Source of the DNA: Hydrogenophaga sp.
GTDB lineage: Bacteria > Pseudomonadota > Gammaproteobacteria > Burkholderiales > Burkholderiaceae_C
Length of the DNA stretch: 64,000 nt
Direction: 5' to 3'
Assembly: GCA_016741995.1 (NCBI GenBank)
Contig: JACVCO010000010.1
Coordinates: 62,001-126,000 of the forward strand
The notes below the pieces were generated by a model. The model saw only the letters and a list, made by a program, of their open reading frames with translations. It made no database searches and had not been told where the DNA came from. Within the stretch, counting starts at the first letter, position 1. Every line of letters begins with the position of its first letter. The position numbers and the translations under genes were made by a program. Of this stretch, positions 20,869 through 29,511 are shown in pieces.

Positions 20869-21897
20869 ATGACCAGCAGCGCCACCGTGCGCATCATGTC
20901 CCCCGAAGAGATCGCCGCGCGCGGCGGTGGGGAGACACCCTTTCTCCGTTTCCCCGAGCGCACCGGCGTGTTCGCCGAGCGCGCCATGCGCCTGCGCCAG
21001 CTGGCCAACGGCCACGCCATGGGCGACTACCTGGCCTTCATGGGCGATCTCACGCGCGAACAGCAGCAGGCCCTGCAGGCCATGCCCGCGGTGCCGCTGC
21101 CCGATGCCGACACCATCGACCGCGCGGCGCGTGCCGGCCTGCCGCCGCTGCCCGCGGCCGACTGGCCGCGCGACCCCGCGTGGCGCGCCCTGGTGCACCG
21201 CATCGCCGCGGCCCTGGCCGAGCGCGCACCCGACGGCGCGCGCGCCGGCCTGCAGCAACTCGCCAGCGCCGACGAGGTGTATCTGGAGCGCCAGGCCGAC
21301 CTGTTGCTCAACGGCCTGTCCACCGGGCTGGATCTGGCCGCCGCGCCCGTGGTGGGGGCGGCGCTGCAAACCTACTGGACGCACCTGCTGTTGAGCGTGC
21401 ACGAGCAGCACCAGGGGCAGGGCGCGCCGTTCGGCCGCATCGACGACCCCACCGTCTGCCCCTGCTGCGGCAGCCGCCCCGTGGCCAGCATCACGCGCAC
21501 CGCGGGCGAATCGCTGGGGCAGCGCTACCTGCATTGCTCGCTGTGCAACCTCGAATGGCACATGGTGCGCGGCCAGTGCCCGCATTGCCGGGGCACACAG
21601 CACCTGGCCTACCAGTCGCTCGACCTGGCCGATGCCGGTGGCGACGACGGCAGTTCGCGCGCCACCAGCGCCAAGGTGCAGGCCGAGACCTGCGAGGACT
21701 GCGGCCACTACCTCAAGATCGTGCACACCGACCGCGACCCCTTCGTGGACCCGGTGGCCGATGACCTGTCCAGCGTCACGCTGGATCTGCTGGTGAGCGA
21801 AACCGGCCTGCAGCGGCACGGCGTGAATTTCATGCTGCTGTTCGGCGAGCCGGAGCCCTTGCTCGAAGACGGTTCACCACCCCCAGGGAGACGCTGA
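20869..21897 (+). CDS. fdhE: Formate dehydrogenase accessory protein FdhE
   Basis: 342-residue cytosolic maturation factor needed for assembly of respiratory formate dehydrogenases. The C-terminal rubredoxin-like zinc/iron site is formed by CPCCGS (from C197), HCSLCN (C223, C226), CPHCRG and CEDCGHY. The end of the protein (DDLSSVTLDLLVSE) is also conserved in FdhE. Its stop overlaps the selA ATG by one base (TGATG), tying maturation and Sec synthesis together translationally. Confidence 0.95.
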   Translation: MTSSATVRIMSPEEIAARGGGETPFLRFPERTGVFAERAMRLRQLANGHAMGDYLAFMGDLTREQQQALQAMPAVPLPDADTIDRAARAGLPPLPAADWPRDPAWRALVHRIAAALAERAPDGARAGLQQLASADEVYLERQADLLLNGLSTGLDLAAAPVVGAALQTYWTHLLLSVHEQHQGQGAPFGRIDDPTVCPCCGSRPVASITRTAGESLGQRYLHCSLCNLEWHMVRGQCPHCRGTQHLAYQSLDLADAGGDDGSSRATSAKVQAETCEDCGHYLKIVHTDRDPFVDPVADDLSSVTLDLLVSETGLQRHGVNFMLLFGEPEPLLEDGSPPPGRR

Positions 21898-23351
21898 TGC
21901 GCCGCCTGAACGAATCCGTGGTCAACGGTTCCCAGGCAGCCCACCCGGCGAACCCCAAAGACCTCCCCTCCATCGACCGCGTGCTGCGCGGGCCCGACGT
22001 GGCCGCGCTGGTGGCCGAGCACGGCCACACCCTCGTGGCGGGCGAAGCCCGCGCCACCATCGACGGCCTGCGCGAACGCGCGCGCCAGGGCGGCCTCGAC
22101 GCCAGCGAGATCGCCCCCGAGGCCGTGGCGCGTGCCGTGCAGGCCCGCGTGGCCGAGCGGCTCGCCTCGCGCATGCGCCTGGTGATCAACCTCACCGGCA
22201 CGGTGATCCACACCAACCTGGGCCGCGCGCTGCTGGCCGACGCCGCCCTGCAGCACCTGCTGACGGTGATGGCCGGCCCGAACAACCTCGAGTACGACCT
22301 GGCCAGCGGTGGCCGCGGCGACCGCGACAGCGTGGTCGAGGAACTGCTGTGCACGCTCACCGGCGCGGAAGCCGCCACCGTGGTCAACAACAACGCCGCG
22401 GCGGTGCTGCTCACCATTGCGGCGCTCGCGCGCGGGCAGGAGGTGATCGTCTCGCGCGGCGAACTGGTGGAGATCGGTGGCGCCTTTCGCATGCCCGACG
22501 TGATGGCCAGCGCCGGCGCCACGCTGGTGGAGGTGGGCACCACCAACCGCACGCACCCGCGCGACTACGAGCAGGCCATCACCGAACGCACCGGCCTGCT
22601 CATGAAGGTGCACACCAGCAACTACGCGGTGCAGGGCTTCACCTCGGCGGTGGACGAAGGCGAGATCGCGCGCATCGCGCACGCGCGCGGCCTGCCCATG
22701 GCCACCGACCTCGGCAGCGGCGCGCTGATTGACATGGCGGCCTGGGGCCTGCCGCACGAGCCCACGCCGATGGAGAAGATCCAGGCCGGTTGCGACGTGG
22801 TCAGCTTCAGCGGCGACAAGCTGCTCGGCGGCCCGCAGGCCGGCCTCATCGTCGGCACCCGGGCCGCCATCGGCCGCATCCGCAAGTTCCCCATGAAGCG
22901 CGCGCTGCGCATGAGCAAGCTGCCGCTGGCCGCGCTCGAAGCCACGCTGATGCTGTACTTGCGCCCCGAACGCCTGGCGCAGGACCTGCCCACGCTGCGC
23001 CTGCTCACGCGGCCGGCCGACGCCATCCGCGAACAGGCCGAAGGCCTGCTCGCCGCGGTGCAGGCCGCGGTGGCGCCGCGCTTCACCGTGGCCGTTGCCG
23101 ACATGCAGGGCCAGATCGGCTCGGGTTCGCTGCCGGTGGAGCGCCTGCCGTCCGCGGGCCTGGCCATCGCGCCCGCGCAGAAGAAGGGCGCGGGCCGCGC
23201 TCTCGACGAACTCGCCGCGGCGCTGCGTGCGCTGCCGCGTCCCGTGATCGGGCGCGTGGCCGATGACCGGCTGCTGCTCGACCTGCGCTGTCTGGAAGAC
23301 AGCGCGCTTTTCGCCACCCAGTTGCCCGCCTTGCGGCAGGCGCTGGGTTGA
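21897..23351 (+). CDS. selA: L-seryl-tRNA(Sec) selenium transferase
   Basis: 484-residue PLP enzyme that converts seryl-tRNA(Sec) to selenocysteyl-tRNA(Sec) with selenophosphate. Family motifs include [44 protein letters not shown] and the PLP lysine K308 in FSGDKLLGGPQAG. Full length. Its substrate donor SelD is not encoded in this window. The next gene starts 31 bases downstream. Confidence 0.96.
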   Translation: MRRLNESVVNGSQAAHPANPKDLPSIDRVLRGPDVAALVAEHGHTLVAGEARATIDGLRERARQGGLDASEIAPEAVARAVQARVAERLASRMRLVINLTGTVIHTNLGRALLADAALQHLLTVMAGPNNLEYDLASGGRGDRDSVVEELLCTLTGAEAATVVNNNAAAVLLTIAALARGQEVIVSRGELVEIGGAFRMPDVMASAGATLVEVGTTNRTHPRDYEQAITERTGLLMKVHTSNYAVQGFTSAVDEGEIARIAHARGLPMATDLGSGALIDMAAWGLPHEPTPMEKIQAGCDVVSFSGDKLLGGPQAGLIVGTRAAIGRIRKFPMKRALRMSKLPLAALEATLMLYLRPERLAQDLPTLRLLTRPADAIREQAEGLLAAVQAAVAPRFTVAVADMQGQIGSGSLPVERLPSAGLAIAPAQKKGAGRALDELAAALRALPRPVIGRVADDRLLLDLRCLEDSALFATQLPALRQALG

Positions 23352-23382
23352 TCTTCGACACCTCTTCGATGGAGCTTCGCCG

Positions 23383-24498
23383 ATGAATCCGCTGGACGCC
23401 CTGCAACCGATCATCACCGACACGCTGGAGCCGCTGGCTCCGCGCACGGACAGCGAGGCGCGTTTCCCTCGAGAGATGATCTCGGCGCTCGGCAAGGCCG
23501 GCCTGCTGGGCCTGGTCTCCGCGGCGTCGGTGGGTGGCCAGGGCAAAGGCCTGCGCGAAGCGGCGGACGTGGTGTCGCGCATCGCGCAGACCTGCCCGTC
23601 CACCGCCATGGTGGTGTGCATGCACTACTGCGCCACGGCGGTGCTCGAACAGTTCGGTGCCGAGCCCGTGCGGCGCGCCATTGCGCAGGGGCAGCACCTG
23701 TCCACGCTGGCGTTCTCCGAGGCCGAATCGCGCAGCCACTTCTGGGCGCCGCTCAGCACCGCGCGCGCCGAGGGCGATGCGGTTGTGCTCGACGCGCGCA
23801 AGAGCTGGGTCACCTCCGCCTTCGAAGCCGACAGCTACGTGTGGTCGAGCAAGCCGCTCGCCGCCGAAGGCGCGAGCACGCTGTGGCTCGTGGACGCGAA
23901 GCTCGCCGGCCTGAGCCAGCCGGGCCGCTTCGATGGCTTGGGCCTGCGCGGCAACGCCTCCACGCCCGTCACCGCGCAAGGCGTGCGCGTGAAGGCGGCC
24001 GACCGCCTGGGCGACGACGGCAAGGGCTTCGACACCATGATGGGTGTGGTGCTGCCGTGGTTCACCGTGCTCAGCGCCGCCTGCTCGGTGGGCCTCATGG
24101 ACGGCGCCATCGCGCGCGCCGCCGCGCATGTGGGCGGTACGAAGCACCAGCACCTGGGCTCTGCGTTGGCCGACTTGCCCACCATCCGCGCCTACCTGGC
24201 GCGCGCGAAGATCAAGGCCGACATGTCCCGCGCGCTGATGGACGACACCCTCGTCGCCATGGGCGCCGGCCGCGCCGACACCATGCTGCGCGTGCTGGAA
24301 GTGAAGGCCGCCGCCGCCGAGAACGCGCTCGAAGTCACCGACATCGCCATGCGCGTCTGCGGCGGCGCGGCCTTCCGCAAGGAGGCGGGCATCGAGCGCC
24401 TGTTCCGCGACGCCCGCGCCTCCAGCGTGATGGCGCCGACCTCCGACGTGCTCTACGACTTCATTGGCAAGGCCGTCACCGGCCTGCCGCTGTTCTGA
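23383..24498 (+). CDS. Acyl-CoA dehydrogenase-fold flavoprotein lacking the usual catalytic Glu
   Basis: 371-residue protein with the acyl-CoA dehydrogenase fold: N-terminal helical part (LGKAGLLGLVSAASVGGQG), middle beta domain (TLAFSEAESRSHFW, KSWVTSAFEADSYVW) and C-terminal helices (MRVCGGAAFRKEAGIERLFRDARA). Where classical short/medium-chain enzymes have the base in YEGT, this one has MAPTSDV (A351 onward), so ordinary acyl-CoA dehydrogenation is unlikely. Relatives without that Glu include flavin monooxygenases of the DszC/SfnC type. It sits between selA and selB with two other unusual genes, so a role in selenium or sulfur handling is possible (inference). Confidence 0.75.
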   Translation: MNPLDALQPIITDTLEPLAPRTDSEARFPREMISALGKAGLLGLVSAASVGGQGKGLREAADVVSRIAQTCPSTAMVVCMHYCATAVLEQFGAEPVRRAIAQGQHLSTLAFSEAESRSHFWAPLSTARAEGDAVVLDARKSWVTSAFEADSYVWSSKPLAAEGASTLWLVDAKLAGLSQPGRFDGLGLRGNASTPVTAQGVRVKAADRLGDDGKGFDTMMGVVLPWFTVLSAACSVGLMDGAIARAAAHVGGTKHQHLGSALADLPTIRAYLARAKIKADMSRALMDDTLVAMGAGRADTMLRVLEVKAAAAENALEVTDIAMRVCGGAAFRKEAGIERLFRDARASSVMAPTSDVLYDFIGKAVTGLPLF

Positions 24499-24508
24499 GG
24501 GCGACGCG

Positions 24509-25369
24509 ATGCCGGGTGAAACGCTGCTGATGGGGGCCGTGGCCTACGCGCCCAAGGTCGTCACCATCTGGGAAGGCTTCAAGGAGCACTTCCACCGCCA
24601 CGGGCTGGCCTTCGACTACGTGCTCTATTCCAACTACGAGCGCCAGGTCGAGGCCCAGTTCGAGGGCGCGATCTACCTCGCGTGGAACTCGCCCCTGGCC
24701 TGGGTGCGCGCCGACCGCCTTGCGCGCCAGCGCAAGCAGGCCGTCAAGGCCGTGGCCATGCGCGACACCGATTGCGACCTGCGCTCGCTGGTGATCGTGC
24801 GCGCCGACAGCCCGGTGCAATCGCTCGCCGACCTGCGCGGGCGCACCGTGGGCGTGGGCGCCATCGATTCGCCCCAGGCCACGCTGATCCCTTTGGGCCA
24901 GTTCCGCGCCGAAGGCCTGGTGCCGGGCAAAGACGTGACCGTGCGCCGTTTCGACGTGCTCGGCGGCAAACACGGCGACCACATCGGTGGCGAGCGCGAC
25001 GCCGCGCAGGCCCTGATGGCCGGCGAGGTCGATGCGTGCTGCCTCATCGACGGCAACCACCTGGCCTTCGGGCTCGACGGCACGCTGTCCGCGGGCAGCA
25101 CGCGCATCGTGGCGCGCACGGGCGCCTACGACCATTGCAACTTCACCACCAGCCCGGGCGCGCCGGCCGCGCTCATCGAGCGCTTCGTCGAACTGCTCAT
25201 GGCCATGCGCTGGGACGATCCGCAGGTGCGCCCGCTGCTCGAACTTGAAGGCCTGCGCGAATGGCGCCCCGGCCGCACCAGCGGCTACGCCTTGCTCGAA
25301 CGCGCGGTGGACGACGAAAGCTTCTACGGCCATGACGGTCGCATCCTCCCGGCCGACTATCGCTATTGA
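24509..25369 (+). CDS. PhnD-like substrate-binding fold protein without signal peptide
   Basis: 286-residue protein with the type 2 periplasmic-binding fold of PhnD/SsuA relatives: MGAVAYAPKVVTIWEGF near the N-terminus, LVIVRADSPVQSLADLRGRTVGVG and AQALMAGEVDACCLIDG in the middle. Unlike transport receptors it starts directly in the first beta strand; no signal peptide or lipobox is present and no in-frame upstream start would add one. It may therefore act in the cytoplasm as a sensor, carrier or enzyme. It lies 10 bases after the ACAD-like gene and overlaps the next gene by 38 bases. Confidence 0.7.
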   Translation: MPGETLLMGAVAYAPKVVTIWEGFKEHFHRHGLAFDYVLYSNYERQVEAQFEGAIYLAWNSPLAWVRADRLARQRKQAVKAVAMRDTDCDLRSLVIVRADSPVQSLADLRGRTVGVGAIDSPQATLIPLGQFRAEGLVPGKDVTVRRFDVLGGKHGDHIGGERDAAQALMAGEVDACCLIDGNHLAFGLDGTLSAGSTRIVARTGAYDHCNFTTSPGAPAALIERFVELLMAMRWDDPQVRPLLELEGLREWRPGRTSGYALLERAVDDESFYGHDGRILPADYRY

Positions 25370-26552
25370 GTCCCTCGGGCTCGACCAGGGCGCGCTGCTG
25401 CTGATCCGCCGCGCGCTGGCGCGCGTGCCCGCGGGCAGCGAGCTGGCCGTGCGTGGCAGCGCCCCTGGCTGGGACGACCACCTCATGGCCTGGTGCCGCC
25501 AGGCCGGGCACGGTGTGCGCTTCGAACGCGATGCCGACGGCGCGTCGTTGGCCATCGTGCGCCGCAGCGAGCAGGCCGAAGGACGCTGGCGCGGCGCGCG
25601 CGACAGCGGGCCGGCGCGCGTGGACGCGCTGCACCCGCCGGCCGACGAGGCCGCGCCCGACTGGGGCCTGGCCGCGCGCGGCGCGCAGGTGGAGGCGGGC
25701 AGCCCGGCTTTCGCCTTTGCGCTGCGCCGCCGCCACGAACTCTGGGCCCACACCGCGGGCGATCTCTACCGCCAGGGCCTGGCCGCGCAGTGGGACCCGC
25801 AGACCGCCATCGACTGGGACACCCCCTTCGAGCTCGACGACGGCATCGAGGCCGCGGTGGTGCAGGTGATGACCTACCTGATCGAGAACGAGAACGCCGC
25901 GCTGCTCGTGCCCGCGCGCCACCTCGGGCAGATCCACCCGCACTACCGCGAGGTGCTGCAGTGCCTGGCGCTGCAATGCGCCGACGAGGCGCGCCACGTG
26001 GAGGTGTTCACGCGCCGCGCGCTGCTGCGCGGCCACACCCCCGCGCTGTCCACCGCGGGCGGCCAGGCATCGCTGCAGACGCTGTTCGAAGCGCCCGATT
26101 TTTCCGTCGCCACCTTCCTGCTCGGCGTGCTGGGCGAGGGCAGCTTCGTGAACCTGCTCAACTTCCTGCACGAACACGCGCCCGACCCGGTGACGCGCCA
26201 GGTGGCGCGTCTGACCGCGCGCGACGAAGCGCGCCACGTGGCCTTCGCCATGGCCCACCTCGAGTACCGCCTTTCGGTGGAGCCCGAACTGCAATCGCGC
26301 CTGCGCAACGCGGTGGAGCTGCGTTACGACACGCTGGCCAGTACCGCTGGCCTGAACGAAGAGGTGTTCGATGCCCTGGTGCTGCTGGCCGCCGGTGGGT
26401 GCACACCCGATGCCGTGGCGCGTGGCCACACCGCGGTGCAAGGACTCAAGGGCGAGATGGCCGCGGGCCGCCGCGCGCGGCTGGCGCGCCTGGGCTTCGA
26501 GCGCGCCGAGGCGCAGCGCCTGTCGGACCTGCACACGCGCAACTTCATGTGA
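25332..26552 (+). CDS. TusA-like domain fused to a ferritin-like diiron domain
   Basis: 406-residue protein. Residues about 11-80 (ESLGLDQGALLLIRRAL, PAGSEL, AWCRQAGH) follow the TusA/SirA pattern, but the catalytic CPxP is replaced by DQGA. From about residue 165 a four-helix ferritin-like domain shows two ExxH-type metal sites: E185 with E219/H222 (DEARH) and E269 with E299/H302 (DEARH), suggesting a diiron oxygenase or oxidase. The ATG at 25332 lies inside the previous gene; no later start keeps the TusA part. Position directly before selB ties it to selenium genes. Function unknown. Confidence 0.65.
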   Translation: MTVASSRPTIAIESLGLDQGALLLIRRALARVPAGSELAVRGSAPGWDDHLMAWCRQAGHGVRFERDADGASLAIVRRSEQAEGRWRGARDSGPARVDALHPPADEAAPDWGLAARGAQVEAGSPAFAFALRRRHELWAHTAGDLYRQGLAAQWDPQTAIDWDTPFELDDGIEAAVVQVMTYLIENENAALLVPARHLGQIHPHYREVLQCLALQCADEARHVEVFTRRALLRGHTPALSTAGGQASLQTLFEAPDFSVATFLLGVLGEGSFVNLLNFLHEHAPDPVTRQVARLTARDEARHVAFAMAHLEYRLSVEPELQSRLRNAVELRYDTLASTAGLNEEVFDALVLLAAGGCTPDAVARGHTAVQGLKGEMAAGRRARLARLGFERAEAQRLSDLHTRNFM

Positions 26553-26600
26553 AACAACCACCGTGCCCAAGCCACCCCATTCCGTCGCCGAGGTGAACCG

Positions 26601-28520
26601 ATGATCGTCGGCACCGCCGGTCACATCGACCACGGCAAGACCACGCTGGTGCGTTCGCTCACCGGCGTGGACACCGATCGCCTGCCCGACGAGAAACGCC
26701 GCGGCATCACCATCGAGCTGGGTTACGCCTTCCTCGACGCGCCCGATGGCCAACGCATCGGCTTTGTCGACGTGCCCGGCCACGAGCGCCTGGTGCACAC
26801 CATGCTGGCCGGCGCCACCGGCATCGACCATGCCCTGCTGCTGGTGGCCGCCGACGACGGCGTGATGCCGCAGACGCACGAGCACCTGGCCGTGCTGAGC
26901 CTGCTGGGCCTCGGGCGCGGTGCGGTCGCCGTCACCAAGTGCGACCGGGCCGAACCCGACCGCGTGGCCGCGGTGGTCGACGAGGTGCGCGCGTTGATCG
27001 GGCCCACGCCGCTGGCGGGTGCGCCGGTGCTGCCGGTGTCGGCCCACACGGGCGATGGCATGGCCGCCTTGCGGCAGCACCTGTTCGATGCAGCGGCGCA
27101 GGCGCAGCAGCACCCACGCGCGCACGACGCCTTCCGCCTCGCGGTGGACCGTGTCTTCGTGCTCGACGGCACCGGCACCGTGGTGACCGGCACCGTGCAC
27201 GCGGGCCAGGTGCGCGTGGGCGACGAGCTGCGCCTGGTGCCGGGCGAGCGCAGCCTGCGCGTTCGCAGCGTGCACGCGCAGAACCGCTCGGTGCCCGAGG
27301 CGTCGGCCGGCCAGCGTTGCGCGCTTGCGCTCGCGGGCATCGAGCGCGACCAGATCGAGCGCGGCCAGTGGCTGGTGGCGCCATGGGCCGCGCAAGCCAC
27401 CGACCGCTTCGATGCCCACCTGACGCTGTGGCACGGCGAATCGCGCGCGCTGCGCTCGGGCACGCCGGTGCACGTGCACATCGGCTCGCAATCGGTGATG
27501 GGCAGCGTGGCCGTGCTCGAACCCGCGGTGGTCGAGCCCGGTGGCTCGGCGCTGGTGCAGTTGGTGTTGCGCGAACCCGCGGGCGCCTGGCACGGCGACC
27601 GCGTGGTGCTGCGCGATGCGGCGGCCAGCCGCACGCTCGCCGGTGGCACCGTGCTTGACCCGCTGGCGCCCGTGCGCTACCGGCGCACGCCACAGCGCCT
27701 GAGCGAGCTGCAGGCCCTGGCCGAGCCCAGCGCCGGTGCGCGGCTGGAGGCGCTGCTGCGCGTGTCGCCCCAGGGGCTGGACTTGCGCCGCTTTGCCGCC
27801 GCGCAGGGCAGCGATGTGAGCGCCACCGTGCGGGCCCTGGGCGATGCGCTGCTGCGCGAGCACGACGCGCAGGCCGAGCACCTGCTGCACCAGGACCACG
27901 CACAACAGGCCGCGCAGCGCGTGCACGAGGTGCTGGCCACGTACCACGAGAAACACCCCGACGAACTCGGCCCCGACAGCGCGCGTCTGCGCCGCCTGGC
28001 CCTGCCGCGCCTGCCCGAACCGCTGTGGCGCGCGCTGCTCGCCCGCCAGATCGCGCAAGGCGAGCTGAAGCAGCGTGGGGCTTTCGTGCACCTGCCCGAG
28101 CACGGCGTGCACCTGTCGGCGGTGGAGGAGCGCCTGGCCCAGAAGGTGGCGCAGCCGCTGCTGGCCGCGGGCTTCGAAGGCGCCTGGGTGCGCGATCTCG
28201 CGCGCGACGGCAAGGAATCGGAAGCCCTGGTGCGCGTGACGCTGGCGCGCCTGTCGCAGCGCGGCGAACTGCACCAGGTGGTGAAGGACCTGTACTACCC
28301 GCTCGCCACCATGGCGCACCTCGCCGCGCTGGCGCGCGAGGTGGCGGCCGCGCACGGCGGCCAGGTGCTCGCCGCCGATTACCGCGACGCCACCGGCCTC
28401 GGCCGCAAGCGCGCCATCCAGATCCTCGAGCACTTCGACCGCGTCGGCCTGTTGCGCCGCGTGGGCGATGTGCATTGGTTGCGATCCGACAGCAGACTCT
28501 TTCTCGAGTCGCCGATATGA
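26601..28520 (+). CDS. selB: Selenocysteine-specific elongation factor SelB
   Basis: 639-residue translation factor that delivers Sec-tRNA(Sec) to the UGA codon by binding the SECIS hairpin. The GTPase domain begins at the first residue ([20 protein letters not shown]) with DVPGHERL (G3) and TKCD (G4). EF-Tu-like domains II and III follow, with [14 protein letters not shown]. The C-terminal winged-helix repeats that bind SECIS RNA fill about residues 380-639 ([22 protein letters not shown] near the end). Full length. selC follows 42 bases downstream. Confidence 0.96.
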   Translation: MIVGTAGHIDHGKTTLVRSLTGVDTDRLPDEKRRGITIELGYAFLDAPDGQRIGFVDVPGHERLVHTMLAGATGIDHALLLVAADDGVMPQTHEHLAVLSLLGLGRGAVAVTKCDRAEPDRVAAVVDEVRALIGPTPLAGAPVLPVSAHTGDGMAALRQHLFDAAAQAQQHPRAHDAFRLAVDRVFVLDGTGTVVTGTVHAGQVRVGDELRLVPGERSLRVRSVHAQNRSVPEASAGQRCALALAGIERDQIERGQWLVAPWAAQATDRFDAHLTLWHGESRALRSGTPVHVHIGSQSVMGSVAVLEPAVVEPGGSALVQLVLREPAGAWHGDRVVLRDAAASRTLAGGTVLDPLAPVRYRRTPQRLSELQALAEPSAGARLEALLRVSPQGLDLRRFAAAQGSDVSATVRALGDALLREHDAQAEHLLHQDHAQQAAQRVHEVLATYHEKHPDELGPDSARLRRLALPRLPEPLWRALLARQIAQGELKQRGAFVHLPEHGVHLSAVEERLAQKVAQPLLAAGFEGAWVRDLARDGKESEALVRVTLARLSQRGELHQVVKDLYYPLATMAHLAALAREVAAAHGGQVLAADYRDATGLGRKRAIQILEHFDRVGLLRRVGDVHWLRSDSRLFLESPI

Positions 28521-28562
28521 TCGCGCTGCGTTTTTCGAGGCAGGCCGCGTGGCCTGCTTCAC

Positions 28563-28658
28563 GGAAGGGAAACGACCCTGGTGGGTCGGCCGGGCTTCAA
28601 ACCCGGTGGGTGGCGCCATGCGTCGCCGGGTGGGTTCGACTCCCATTCTCTTCCGCCA
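28563..28658 (+). tRNA. selC: tRNA-Sec (anticodon TCA)
   Basis: 96-base tRNA with the features of bacterial tRNA-Sec: an 8-base-pair acceptor stem (GGAAGGGA with TCTCTTCC, one G-U pair), anticodon TCA in CTTCAAA flanked by CCGGG/CCCGG arms, a long variable arm, the T-loop GGTTCGACTCC, discriminator G and an encoded CCA (28656-28658). It lies between selB and a GcvH-like gene on the same strand, probably within one transcript that needs processing. Confidence 0.97.
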
Positions 28659-28683
28659 CCGTTTTCCTGGACCGGGGTTGAAC

Positions 28684-29124
28684 TTGGACCGCTTCGCCCC
28701 CGACTTTCCCGCCGATCTGCTCTACCACGTCGAACACCAGGTGTGGGCGCGCATCGACGCGCCCGAACTCGTGACCGTGGGCATCACGGCGCTGGGCATC
28801 CGCGTCTCGGGCGAGGTCTACATGTGCCGCGCCAAGCCCCTGGGCACGGTGGTGGAGCAGGGCCGCTCCATCGGTGTGGTCGAGCTGGCGAAGTCCATCG
28901 TCTCGGTGAAGGCGCCGCTGTCGGGCACGGTGGTCGAACGCAACCCGCTGCTGGACACACAACCCGAGCGCGTGCACCAGGACCCGTATGGCGAAGGCTG
29001 GATCGCGCGGCTGCGGCCCTCGGCGCTGGCCGCCGAACGCGCCGCGCTGCTGCCCGGCGACGCCGTGTTCGACGCCATGACCGCGTACGCGCGGCTCTAC
29101 AGCATCGAGATCGACCATGTCTGA
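28684..29124 (+). CDS. GcvH-like lipoyl-domain protein
   Basis: 146-residue protein with the biotinyl/lipoyl fold of glycine cleavage H proteins. VWARIDAPELVTVGITALGIRVSGEVYM corresponds to the first sheet. VELAKSIVSVKAPLSGTVVERN holds the lipoylation-site lysine K70 (aligned with ESVKAASD of GcvH). No gcvT or gcvP is nearby, so it resembles the lipoate-binding proteins of sulfur-metabolising clusters rather than a glycine cleavage component. No ATG precedes the domain; TTG at 28684 (or 28678) is the likely start, 25 bases after selC. Its end overlaps the DsrE-like gene by 8 bases. Confidence 0.75.
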   Translation: MDRFAPDFPADLLYHVEHQVWARIDAPELVTVGITALGIRVSGEVYMCRAKPLGTVVEQGRSIGVVELAKSIVSVKAPLSGTVVERNPLLDTQPERVHQDPYGEGWIARLRPSALAAERAALLPGDAVFDAMTAYARLYSIEIDHV

Positions 29125-29509
29125 CAGCACCGAAGCCGCCGGCATCGCCATCCTGCTCTGGGCTGCCGAGCCCGAAGCGCCGCACCGGCTGATCACGCCG
29201 TTCTTTCACGCGGCCGCCGCCGCCGCGATGGACACGCCGGTCGAGATCTACTTCACCGCGCGCAGCGTGCTGCTGCTGGTGCCCGGCGTGGCCGACGGCC
29301 TGCGCGCCAGTGCCCGCCACGACAAGACCGTTGGCCAGGCCCTGCGCGAAGCCGTCGCCCAGGGCGCGCAGCTGTTCGCCTGCACCGACGCGCTGAACGC
29401 GCAAGGTGTCGACCCGGACCGACTGATTCCCGAGTGCACGGGCCGTGGTGGCGCCGTGCAGTTCATGGCCCGCGCGAGCGACCTGCGCTGGCGCACGCTG
29501 GTGTATTGA
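29117..29509 (+). CDS. DsrE-like small protein
   Basis: 130-residue protein with a DsrE/F-like fold. GIAILLWAAEPEAPHRLITPF begins the first strand and helix, PVEIYFTARSVLLLVPG follows, and C89 (QLFACTDAL) stands at the position of the sulfur-carrying cysteine of DsrE-family proteins. Such proteins pass persulfide sulfur to TusA partners. It overlaps the GcvH-like gene and is followed two bases later by the nitroreductase gene, so the three are coupled. A role in moving sulfur or selenium is inferred. Confidence 0.72.
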   Translation: MSDSTEAAGIAILLWAAEPEAPHRLITPFFHAAAAAAMDTPVEIYFTARSVLLLVPGVADGLRASARHDKTVGQALREAVAQGAQLFACTDALNAQGVDPDRLIPECTGRGGAVQFMARASDLRWRTLVY

Positions 29510-29511
29510 CC

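Noticed and set aside
25197-28646. A 1149-codon open frame on the minus strand across the TusA-diiron and selB genes
   Set aside because: It is antisense to well-supported genes, has low-complexity His/Arg/Gly/Ala composition and no family motifs; long shadow frames are expected at this GC content.
28684-29124. GcvH-like gene as part of a glycine cleavage operon
   Set aside because: No gcvT or gcvP is nearby and it is coupled to a DsrE-like gene in a selenium locus.
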